64,000 nt of DNA from positions 1,240,001 through 1,304,000 of the forward strand of contig CM026425.1 in NCBI GenBank assembly GCA_014871385.1, read 5' to 3'. Numbering within the stretch: position 1 is the stretch's first letter; each line of letters starts with the position of its first letter. Of this stretch, positions 50,514 through 60,200 are shown piece after piece. The notes under the pieces are model-generated. The model saw only the letters and a list, made by a program, of their open reading frames with translations. It made no database searches and was not told the DNA's origin. The position numbers and the translations under genes are program-made. This stretch comes from Ceratodon purpureus. Its lineage: Eukaryota; Streptophyta; Bryopsida; Pseudoditrichales; Ditrichaceae.

Positions 50514-53500
50514 CTAGCCATACATTCAAGGGTTGTTGAATCTGGCAACACCTGCTCGGATGCGGAAGTCCTCATTTGCAACTTTGCAGCATACATGTGC
50601 TGTACATTTCTTTACCAAAACTCATACTGCTGCACCATAACACTCGTCCTAGCTACTGTCCCACCATGCTGTTCATGGTATTGGCTAGATGCTTTAGCAG
50701 CATGGTGCGATTTCTCCAATTCTTCGCAGTTCCATACAGACAAACTCCCATACTGTTCAATAAACCAGGGTCCGTGTATCACCAACACGTGTTGCCAACA
50801 GAAGATCAGGGTCAATTCAGACCTTGTAAACATAGTAAAAAAAGCGAACATGGTTGTTGAAGCATCAATCACATGGAGGCCATAGCGACCTTAAACCACG
50901 AACAAGCTAAAATGCTCACAACACAAGCCAGTTAACACTTTGAATTACTCACGATGTAGTGCGTCACGTGACCCTCCCCATGTGCCGCAACAAATGCTCT
51001 CCCGAAACTCTCAATGAGAGATTTACAATTCCTCCTCTGATCGTCTGTCAGAACCAAGCCAGTGAAGTATGGGTGCAATGCCTCGAGAGTCTCCCACACT
51101 CGCCTGCGCTTCACCCTTGCTTGCCCACTTTCCAGGTTATTTGATTCCGAAGCGAGTACGTCCTTCCAAACCCGGTCATTTCCGGACCACGAACTTGGTC
51201 CAAACAGTTTGCTTGCACAGACTCCGCCAAGGCTCGGCTTCTGAACAACATTCCCTGTTTTCCCAGAGAGTTGCGGGTCTTGCTTTAGCACACAGTTCGA
51301 CCCTTCTACACCAATAGCAGACATGGTTTTCTCCATAGCGTCAATTGCAGCGGATTTCCTCTCCCCCTCTTGCATGTTCCAGACGAACATGAAGTGCAGA
51401 TGTAACACTTTCTCAACAATTCGAACCAGTGCATGCAAAGTGCATATGTGTGTTCTGCTCAAAGGAATTGGCAGAATAGGTTTCCATCTCGAATGTGTGT
51501 CGATGTCGCATGGTGCACCTTGAATCCTTGTAGCAAACAAACCTCTTTGCCAGGTTCCTTTCCCACGTGCTGATGCAGTCTGCTCTGCTTCAGCACTTGT
51601 GCACGTCCTCAAACGTTCGTGCTTCTGCTCACAGTACATGCAATTCATCTTGCATGCCGGCCCATGCTGTAGCCCATACATACACTTGATGGTCTTCATA
51701 TCAGCACTTAAATGCCACTCAACTTGATAACTCCCGTAACCTGCTACATCAAGTTGTTCCCCGCTTGACTGCGCTTTAATGATATCCGGAAAGCTTGTTT
51801 GTTCAAATACCCACTACAAGATATCATGTGATTCTTTCTCTACCTGAAAGCAGCCTATTGGCCAAATCTCTTGCTCAGACTCGACAAAGAAATATTTATC
51901 ATTGTTTCTATGTATCTCTGGATCTAGGGCTCGATTCATCAGTGTCAGGCTCACTCGCTCAAACTTCTTCTCGTGCAGCACTTCTGCCTCATCAAGCTTC
52001 AGCACGAATATCAATGGCCCGCCCCTCAACTCTGATTTAAACCAAGGTAATAATCAGCACTTAGCATCGAATACATTAACAAGAGGCCGCTTCCTTCAAA
52101 TAAATGACAAAACAGAGATTCCAATTTTGGAACTCGCCTTCAACCGTGATGTCATAGAACAACACCATTGATTTTTGAACTACTCTAATGTCTGCAAAGA
52201 GGTTGGTTTTTTTCATTTAGAATAACCTCCCTTGACTGTCTCACAACATTCTTATTGACCCTCGCCTCTGAAATCACTCTGCGCCAGTTTATGTGACGAT
52301 ACTCTCCAATGAATTGTGGCAGCTTGCTATTCATGCTCCTTCGCAACTCCGCCACCTTATTACTAGACGGCAACAGACCTCGCTTCAACTCAGGCGCTAC
52401 AAACATCACTTGGTGCTTGATGACCTTGCAGAGTGCATCGTATCCTCTATGTGTTACGTTGTTACCATCGCACACTCTCAGCATGTCTTCTTGACTCAAC
52501 TCCCCTTTAATCTTTTTGAATACATTCTTGGTTGTGGCCGCATTTGCTTGGCTCATCTTCGGCTGCTCTCCTAACCTCAAAGCCTCACCTGCAGACAAAA
52601 CGCTTGCAACAGACGTGCTGTAGCAGTTTGTGAATCTCTTGCCCCGTTCAGCCTTTTTCTCTCCCCCCGTGCCTTGTTTGATCGCTGCAGTTGACTGACC
52701 AGTCGAGGTTGAATCTGAGCCCGCAATATAGTCCTTCGACGCTTAGCATTCCCTGATCTTGCCATGCATCCATCTGGTATCAATGACCTTACACCCCGTT
52801 TAAATAAACTCCTTCAAAGAAGATATTAAATACTTACTGCACCACTTGGTTAATGTCCTCCACATTGACTTGCTACAATGCAGCAAGCAAGTTGCTTCGC
52901 TTATTTAGAGCAAAATAAGAAAACCATGAATTCGCAACAGCCTGCTTCCATATTACACTCACAGATAAGTAAATAGCCGCAACAGCACTATAAAACGTAA
53001 CTGCCGAAGCATTTCACAAACGTCTAAGAACCTGGAGCGAGCTCGTCTACATTCTTCAGGCTTGACGTGTGTACGCGCTTGCGGAGACCCCTCGGGGTCT
53101 CAACCATGTATTTCATTTTTGCTTGTAGATCTTCACGCGTTGTTTTTTATTTCGATAACTCTGCCTGCAATGAAACTACCGTTGCTCTAAATCCCTCCGC
53201 TGCAGCAAGAAGTGACGTCCTCAACTTTGTACATGTGGCTTCTGAATTGACCAGTTCGCTCACTAATCTTTCACGCTCTTCCCCAAGCAAGGACACGGTG
53301 CTCTTCAAATTGTCAACATGGCGTCTACATTCTTCATATTGCTGACGAAGACAATGTATGTCAAATTCATAACCACGGACCGTCGATTGCAAGCTCGTGA
53401 CTGCACTGCCCAAGCGTTTTGTGTATCCCAGCATACCACCTTCGCCGTGGCATAGGAATTCCAAGTACTCTTTCAACGTGCTAAAGCATGGATGCAAACT

Positions 53501-53695
53501 TGTTGCAGGATCGACTGGATATAAGCTCCCGTCCACCCACAGGTCGATGTTCTTCTCCCCATTAGCCCTCCTTGCAGCAAATCCTGCACGTGAACTGCGT
53601 TCGTCTAACAAATGACCTCACTTAAGCACTGGAGCGTTGATCGATGCCAAACGCACAGAAGGCACGTATGTGTTGGTCACATCTCGAAGCGCCAT
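50514..53695 (-). pseudogene. Coiled-coil + transposase-like gene, broken
   Basis: Minus-strand model: exon a from ATG 53695 to about 53030; exon b about 52745-52235; exon c about 52029-50953 (donor GTGAGT); exon d 50791-50514, cut off by LTR 5. Exon a begins MALRDVTNTYVPSV and ends in a long charged coiled coil. Exon b has VTHRGYDALCKVI and LLPSSNKVAELRRSMNSK. Exon c has a D-containing strand (FVLKLDEAEV), SADMKTIKCMYGLQ, a C-x5-C-x3-C-x2-C cluster, THICTLHALVRIVEKVLHL and HGEGHVTHYI. Exon d has HVLVIHGPWF and GSLSVWNCEELEKSHH. This order resembles RNase-H-fold transposase-like proteins known from animals, fungi and basal plants (D / CxxC / DxLHxxLR / GxxNxTPYxH / EKxxH pattern); the match is from memory. 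Breaks: TGA 53618-53620, TAA 53147-53149, TAG 51814-51816, TAA 50612-50614, and AA in place of AG at the exon d acceptor. Confidence 0.6.
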
Positions 53696-54239
53696 CTTCT
53701 AATTCGACAAAAAAAGCAACAACACATATAGTTGAATCTCACAACACCGTACAAATGTGAACAACAATAAAATTAACAGCACTTTCCATTCCTAAATTGG
53801 GCAGATACGACACACACGGTGCATGAATAGAATTGACAGCATACTTCAAGTAGAATGTTGTAGCAAATTTTCATAACTATAGACAGCTCTCGATTTGGCG
53901 CGCCACTACCACGGCACATGCCATGCTTGCACCTCCCGCCTTTTAGTGGAGGTATTTCCCGCCTCCAGTTTGCCCACGGGGCTTATTTAATTCCCATCAA
54001 ATATATCAAATAGGGGATGTTCAAATATTATAACCCAAGATTGCACTGACCCAGGGGTACAATGGGTTGACTTTGCAGAATGCTAATAGTTATTTTATCC
54101 GGGTTTCAACGACTGTTGGTTGGTACTGGTCACTATTCTACTTTGTTTTATTGGAGTGCTATGGACTCCTCCTAGGATATAATGATTACTTCGACCCTGC
54201 CCAAGCACTGTTGGCCGGTTGCCCCCAACAAAAAAAGGA
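53696..54239. other. Region upstream of the transposase-like pseudogene
   Basis: Should contain the promoter of the minus-strand gene, but no TATA box or other element can be singled out. 53890-53990 is locally GC-rich. A 99-codon plus-strand frame starting at 54067 is unrecognised. Confidence 0.35.
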
Positions 54240-54269
54240 CTACCTTTCAACTGCCCGGGATTCCCTTGG

Positions 54270-54779
54270 AGGGCCCCTTGGAGACTCGAAAATAGTGAAC
54301 ATCATGTTTGCCCCATTCAGCTCACCAGAGACAGGAACCGGTTTCTCTTTATTGGACTCAGTGTAATAGAATACCTTATCCGGATTCCTATCAACCCACA
54401 TTCTGACACTTTGTGCATCATTTTTATGCAACATATAAGTCTCCTAGGCTAGCTTCCCAGAAATATTGCGAATGTCTTTGGTGGTAAGCAGCAGGTCCCG
54501 TGTTATATCCCTGCCATAAGCTTGATATTGCTTCAGTAGTTCCAAGTGCTTCTTCATTATTTGATTTGAAGAGTCTTTGCAGCGTAGACATTCCTCTACG
54601 AATGCACGAATCTCCGGCGACAAGTGGGCTGAGAAAGCACCACAATCTCCAGATTTCATACCTCCATGCACAACGAGCCCGTCGCGGTTCACATGCTTCT
54701 CTTGTATTATACATATTTCAGACACATGCGACGTGTATAGAAGAGTCTTCACCGTGAATTGAGCCAAGCAGCCTCGCAT
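54270..54779 (-). pseudogene. MULE-type transposase N-terminal fragment
   Basis: On the minus strand: VNRDGLVVHGG, EECLRCKDSSNQIMKKHL, LLTTKDIRNISGKLA, a TAG (54444-54446), then ETYMLHKNDAQSVRMWV, DKVFYYTE and, just before the break, MMFTI. The frame continues across the TAG, most simply explained as CAG to TAG. The DIRN..KLA..T...HKND..SVR.WV pattern and the position just before the catalytic domain fit MULE-type transposases of non-seed plants as I recall them. The DDE catalytic part is absent; the sequence changes character after 54270. Confidence 0.5.
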
Positions 54780-54785
54780 GATGGA

Positions 54786-54812
54786 CCCCCCCCCCCCCCC
54801 CCCCCCCCCCCC
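54786..54812. repeat. Poly-C tract (27 bp)
   Basis: An uninterrupted run of 27 C. Its exact length is likely to be unreliable in any assembly. It lies between two pseudogene pieces, within an A/T- and C-rich low-complexity stretch. Confidence 0.85.
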
Positions 54813-54887
54813 ACTTCTTTTTGGAGTCCCTTTTTTTTTTTCTCAGTGGCGGGTGCCTTAACCTTACCAGTTGTCGGGAGCGCCGCC

Positions 54888-56348
54888 TCAACCCTGTTCC
54901 ACCAACTGAGAGAGGTCAATGACCTCCGGTGCAAGGGCGTCGACGACGTTTCCACATTCCTTTGACCCGGCTGAACGTACCTCAGAGGATGTGGAGTCAG
55001 CGTGATCACATAGTGCGGAAAGAAGGGGTGCAAGACCAGCCCTGACACTGGAAGGATCACTAATAACAGAGTCGACAGACAAGGGCTGCGCATGAGATAA
55101 CCCAGCATTTACTTCCGGGTGGACTGCGTTCCCCATATCATGGTCTGGCACAATCACGGGATCTGAACCAACCTCGTGACATTGGTGTTTATCCCCGTCT
55201 GGTACCTTCTTTTTGCGGGGTGCGTACTTCCGTGGAGTTCGTTTGGCAGGCTTAACAGCGTCCACAACAAACTTGGGTCTGACTGCGAAGGTCCCGCAAT
55301 CTCACATCCAAGAGTAGAACAACATCCTTCGGCCACAACTGATGGTGCTTTCGCCTTGGAAGCCCTTCTTCTTACAACTTTGACCACCAGTTGGTCCCCT
55401 GTGACACTAGAGTTGACATCAGGGACATCGATTTTCTTCTTTCGTGGTCCCCTCCTTCTCACCTGTACCACAGGACTGGCGTGAGGCTCCTCCATAGAAG
55501 GCACTTCGTTTAGATCCAGAATTTGAGAGGAGGTAACTCCCTCGGTGGTGATGTCAGTTGGTTGATCCACGCAACCATCTGGTTTGTTCTTCTTACTATG
55601 GCGCTTCCTCGGCAAGGACGTAGTACCTCCCAACATCCAGTCCATAGCATCCACCCCACATCCACGGGTTTTTGATTTGAATCAGCGAGGAGGTTTCCTC
55701 CCCTCCGAGTTCTGAACTCTCCTTGCTCTGGCTTTTCGAGTGGGAGCCAGCGAATTGCCTTCAGGGACGCAGTCGGGAGTACGTGGCTTCTTCCTCGGCT
55801 TCGGCAGCAGTTCTTCAAAAATGGGCTTCACAATGTGTGAAGAATCTTTGGGACCATACTCGCATCTGTACATGCAGTTTCAGAAACTGGAATTAGAGCC
55901 CCAGAACCCTAAAACAGTAGAGAATTGGATGATATGGTAACACGTAATACACTGTGACAGTAAAGCACTTACCGAGTGAAATCCAGTGCAGTCTTGTGTC
56001 CATCTCAACTTTGATTGGGGCGTTGATTCTCCTTGTTAGGTCTAAATCTGCATTGAGCCCCTTCTCTACCGCACTGCATTCCCTCAATGAAATCAGGGAC
56101 GCGCGTCATAGGGACGTAGCATTGTTGCACAATGTGAGACTTCTTGTGCTCATTCGAGGAGGTCGATACTGGAGCTCCCATCGTGGTCCACAAATGCCAG
56201 GGGGCCGGTTCTGAACGCGTTCCTCGATCGCCTTGAGCTGGAGCTTGTGAATGTCGAAATCACCAAGATATATCTTTTCTTCTTCTACTTTGCCGACCAT
56301 GGAGGGAAACTGTGTATTCCGACATTCCTCGCTCTCCATATCCACCAT
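54888..56348 (-). pseudogene. Basic-repeat nuclear protein, broken; unknown
   Basis: Minus strand. The first exon seems to run from ATG 56348 to 55973 (donor GTAAGT); it has one TGA (56106-56108) inside otherwise open coding-like sequence. A second open stretch, 55865 to 54888, has one TGA (55682-55684) and one frame change near 55280. It contains at least five short basic blocks followed by P-D/G residues: PKPRKKPRTPD, PRKRHSKKNKPDG, RGPRKKKIDVPD, RRRASKAKAP and KRTPRKYAPRKKKVPDG, spaced by acidic and Ser-rich linkers. RPKFVVDAVKPAKRTP recalls the basic region before the catalytic domain of DEMETER/ROS1-type DNA glycosylases, but no glycosylase domain is present, so this is only a suggestion. 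It could equally be an AT-hook-like protein. Confidence 0.4.
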
Positions 56349-56934
56349 CGAATTGTACCTCACCTTCCGCCAAATAGTGATGCCCTAAAGCCTAAACCGT
56401 TAGTCTGTACTCGTCATTGCGATACCGGATTACAAACCCTCAAAAACAATGCGGAGCGTAAGTGACATTAATCATTTCCATCGACTATGACTGACAAATC
56501 AGCATGCAACAACAAAGAAGAGCACCCTAAACCTAAACAAACATGTTTCGAGAAGAAACTCAATGAAATGCACAATCGGAGAAACACAGGCGTCTCAACA
56601 CAATACACAATAACACTGGAACTCTAGTGCGCGAGAACCCTAGTCGCACCCTCGAGGCCGTGGGAGACGATGACGTGGCGTGACGTCATAGTTTTCTTGG
56701 ACACGGTCAGTTCATGAAGATATTGTCACATGAGGCGTCGGTGTTTTGTGTCACGGTTTATTCGTTGCAGTGTTCAGTGTTACACAATCATCGCAGTTAC
56801 CGAAGCTAGGAGTTAACGGCGAGGGAAAACGCGGGGAAAATCGGGCCGTCCACGGTGGCGGGCCACGGCGGACGCCGAGGCGCGCCGTCTCGGTCCCGCC
56901 TCATCCTTTCTTACATGACATTTAGCGTTCTCCT
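56349..56934. other. Leader/upstream of the minus-strand pseudogene
   Basis: Contains a GC-rich block at 56818-56910 (many CGG/CCG) in an otherwise average region. It could be the promoter of the minus-strand gene that starts at 56348, but no defined element is visible. Confidence 0.3.
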
Positions 56935-57059
56935 TTCACATGTGCACCATGTGGTAAATCACCTCTCTCCCTTTTCTCCCCTTTTACTTCCGCTGTTCTA
57001 ATTCTACCTAATTGCAAATTCTATTTACAATGGCTTAACTACGAGCTACCTAAACTCCA
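56935..57059 (-). mobile_element. Copia LTR fragment, inverted
   Basis: About 125 bp match the first part of the array LTR in reverse orientation (ggagtttaggtagctcgtag ... accacatggtgcacatgtg). It is truncated right after gcacatgtga. It joins the gypsy protease relic at 57060. Confidence 0.88.
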
Positions 57060-57108
57060 TTAGTGTTGTGATAGCTACTATGGCAAGGATGACGAGAGAC
57101 ATAACAAG

Positions 57109-57960
57109 TTAGTTGTTAGCCATACGGAGGATGAACTTGGCAGTTCTAAGGGGTGGCAATCCTAGATGTTTCAGTAAATGATGACTCATAACATTGTTAG
57201 AGAAACCCCCATCTACCGAGACATTTGTTAGCTTGTATTTCCCTAGTTGTAGATGAATCGCCTCAACATCACGGTCCAGGCTTGATGCATTGACTTCAGT
57301 GTTAAAAAAATTTGGTGTCGACCGTGTTGTAATGGCTTGTTGTAAGTACTGTTGAAATTCTAGCTTCATTTTAATAATTTGGATAACGTTATCGTGACAT
57401 TGGTTTTGTCCTGTATTTGTTGGATGCCAAGGTTAGCCGTGGATATTTCAAGTCATCTTTGCAAATTGGTTCTGAGATCGTTGAGTATGTCCTAGTGATT
57501 GGTTGGGAATGGTTTAGGATGTTTGATGCCATGGTCTGGTAGGTTTGCCTTGGAGCGTGTGGTCACTAATCGTGGAGACTTTGATTTCTATTCCATGAAT
57601 TTCAGTGAGGGTCACTCGACCCTTCCTATTAGAGATTGGCATATTCTAATTGTCCATTCTGACATGTGTAGGGCGGCTAGGTTCCGAGGAAGAATGGGTC
57701 TTGGCCCATCTTTATTTTAGGACATGACACTTGCCCCATTGGTGATGTGAGGAGCCACGTTTCCAGTACCTATCATTCGTTTGGGGTTGAGTTCCTCAAC
57801 ATACATGGCTGCCATGGTAGGCCAAGATAGTCAAGTGTTGTCATGCCGCGTAGTACCTAGAGCAAACCAGCATCGGCCATTATGAACCTTCCCACACGTT
57901 CTACAAGTGGTGAATGCAGGTTGATTGTGAGGTTTAGGGCAGCAAGGGAACTTGTATTTT
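57109..57960 (-). pseudogene. Ty3/gypsy gag-protease relic
   Basis: On the minus strand a gag zinc knuckle of the CxxCGKxHxGxC type (CRTCGKVHNGRC) lies near 57880-57915. Further on, 57130-57240 encodes a retropepsin-like site read as VDGGFSNNVM followed by LGLPPLRTAKFILRMAN, as in plant gypsy gag-pol proteins (VDGGSxVNIM...LRMAD). The active-site triplet is DGG, as in many such elements. Several stops separate the two motifs. The downstream pol is missing because the inverted copia LTR follows. Confidence 0.65.
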
Positions 57961-58195
57961 ATTTAGCGCCCCTAGTTCTCGACTTAAATCGTGTGCTCTA
58001 ATTAATATACCATTTAAGGTCTATACAGCGCTGATAACAATGCCTTGCGGAATTCAGGGGTAATAATCCTTTCTTAACTTCTTTTACATGCTCGGCTTTT
58101 GGATAAGTTGTCGTCGAAGTTGTTGTTGTAGCACACTATCAAGGTAAGGGTCTGTTTTGAGAAACTACAGACGGCGGTATTGGTAGTGTATAATT

Positions 58196-58800
58196 TGTTG
58201 GAGTTTAAGTAGCTCGTATTAAAGCATTGAAAATAGATTTTGCAAAGAGGTAGAATTAGAACAGGGGAAGTAAAAGGGTAGAAAAGCGAGAGAGGTGATT
58301 TACCACATGGTGCACATGTGGCATGAATAGTTGAAGAGATAAGGACCAGCTCACTTGCAATGACTAAGCCAAGTCAATGATAAGGTTGGAAGGACAAGTG
58401 GGTGGTGGCTAAGTTTTAGGGCCGGCCAAGAGTGCCACGTGTCCTAGAGGGACTTGCAAGTGGCTTGGAATGTCCCTTGAGAGTCTCGTTGAGATGTGCA
58501 ACCATTTACTACAAGTAAAGAGCTTCATAAGAAGCTCATATCTCACTCCATTCATTGTTTGTACTACTTTGTGTGCTACACTTGTTAGAGCAACCATCTC
58601 TCTTCTTCTTTTAATCTCAACAGCTTATGGGCCCACTCATGTGCAAGTGACAGTTCTTTGGTTGCTAAGTAATTTGGAGGATGTCATGTGAGGCATTGTG
58701 TGTGTGAGCTGCATGGGGGCTGATTTGGAGCTTTGGAGGTGCACAAGGGCTAATTTGGAGCCATTGAGGTGCACATGGGTAGATTTGGAGATTTCGAGAG
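58196..58800 (+). mobile_element. Copia LTR plus leader, truncated copy
   Basis: A full LTR (58196 to about 58612, TGTTGGAG...CTCAACA) followed by the same leader as in the array, ending in three 30-bp minisatellite copies (about 58709-58800). Then the match stops at gatttcgagaggc. This copy keeps the canonical TG...CA ends and shows what the LTR terminus of the family was. Body and 3' LTR are absent. Confidence 0.9.
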
Positions 58801-58894
58801 GCATTCCAACGAAAACAGTGGGCACCAAATTAAGCACATCAGATTCCAAATAAACCATGCTTTAAGCGATTTCTTGCATAAGCATCACTAACAT

Positions 58895-59260
58895 GCATAA
58901 AGGGAATAAAGAAAGGTGAGGGGATTAAAACAAAATTAATTAAAAAAAAGAACGACAAAGGTATTGAAGAAAGATGAAGGGAATTCAAAAAAATAAATAA
59001 ATAAATAAACAAATAAGAATGATGACATGGCTCAAAGAAAGATGAAGGGAATAAAATTAAAAAATAAATAAAGAATGATGAAAAGGAATAAAGAAATATG
59101 GGGGGAATAAATAAATTAAAAATAATATAAGGGATGATGAAGAGGATAAAGAAAGATGAAGGGGGTAAAGAGAGAAGAAGGAAATAAAGAAAGATGAAGG
59201 GGGGTGGGAGTAGAAGAAGGGAATATAAAAAAATGGAATAAAAAAAAGGGACATTAAATT
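58895..59260. repeat. GA-rich simple repeat
   Basis: Irregular repeats of gaataaagaaagatgaaggg type words over about 350 bp. No coding potential. Confidence 0.8.
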
Positions 59261-60029
59261 ACAAATTAAACAAGGAATTAGTCAACAATGAACTACATTT
59301 TATTTTTAAGGACATTGACTCAGAGGCGCATTCTAAATGTAAATCCTTCTGATTTTTCGTTAAAGAAGATGGCGAGTCTAGTTAAAAGAGTCATCGGCGA
59401 TTAAGACTCAAAGTTTGGAGTAATACCCAAAGTTGCCAGTTGGTAATGATTAGGAGATTGATATATTATCCAAGTGGAAGAATCCAAATGTACGGTTAGA
59501 GTTCTTTGGAAAGACATTCAATACTTTTCATATTAGATCTAACATTTTTTGTATTAGAGTTATTTGTAAAGGCATCGAATATTTGTGATTGGATCTAAGG
59601 TAACTTTGAACTGCTTATTTGAGCAATTCCAATTTTTATTGCATAGTATGGCAAAATGTTAAAACTTTTCGTCTTGCATGTATGTCATTGCAATTTAATA
59701 TTTGAGAACCCACAGTAATATAGGAAACACCTATTTTTTGCTAATAAATCTGTAACCTCTTATCCAATCACCATATTTGAATTTCCAATGCACTTCAAAA
59801 ACTTGCATCCATCCACTTTTCATCCATCCACTTTTCACTTGGTTCACTTTCAAGTTTCTTTTAAATTTCAATAATTATGGATTTTGTTTTGACCCACCCT
59901 GGCTTCATTTGGTTACTCTTTCTTAGACCATGCCTCTGCCTCTCCCTTGTTCATTTAAAGCAATAGAGATTTAGAGTTCTAATGTAGGCTTCACGTTTGA
60001 TATAAATATGTTCAGAAAATACATATACC
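59261..60029. other. AT-rich, no gene seen
   Basis: No recognisable gene, RNA or element. Confidence 0.5.
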
Positions 60030-60200
60030 CTAGTCAAAGCCTTGGTGGCTTGGTGATCCGAGGCTTCGGGTTCGAACTGTCGTGGCAGCCCCAGGGTGCT
60101 AGTGCCGGGTTCGAATCCACCCTCCGACACCCACCCCACCACGCTTCCACGCCCGCACAATTTGAATGCTAAATTTTTTTATTTTTTTTTTCTTCTTTTA
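60030..60200 (+). mobile_element. SINE-like element with pol III boxes and T-tail
   Basis: An A-box-like TGGCTTGGTGA (60046-60056) is followed by two B-box-like sites: GGTTCGAACTG (about 60069) and a perfect GGTTCGAATCC (about 60108). The sequence then ends in a C-rich stretch and a long T-rich tail (60173-60191). tRNA-derived head and poly-T tail are features of some plant SINEs (Au type). No cloverleaf of a functional tRNA can be drawn. Exact ends and target duplications were not resolved. Confidence 0.5.

Noticed and set aside
31814..50518. 5-bp target site duplication around the whole array
   Set aside because: Flanks gtata and ctagc (or gtact with a shifted end) do not match.
60040..60125. 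Functional tRNA gene
   Set aside because: Pol III boxes are present, but spacing is wrong and no cloverleaf or anticodon arm can be drawn; a SINE head is the better reading.
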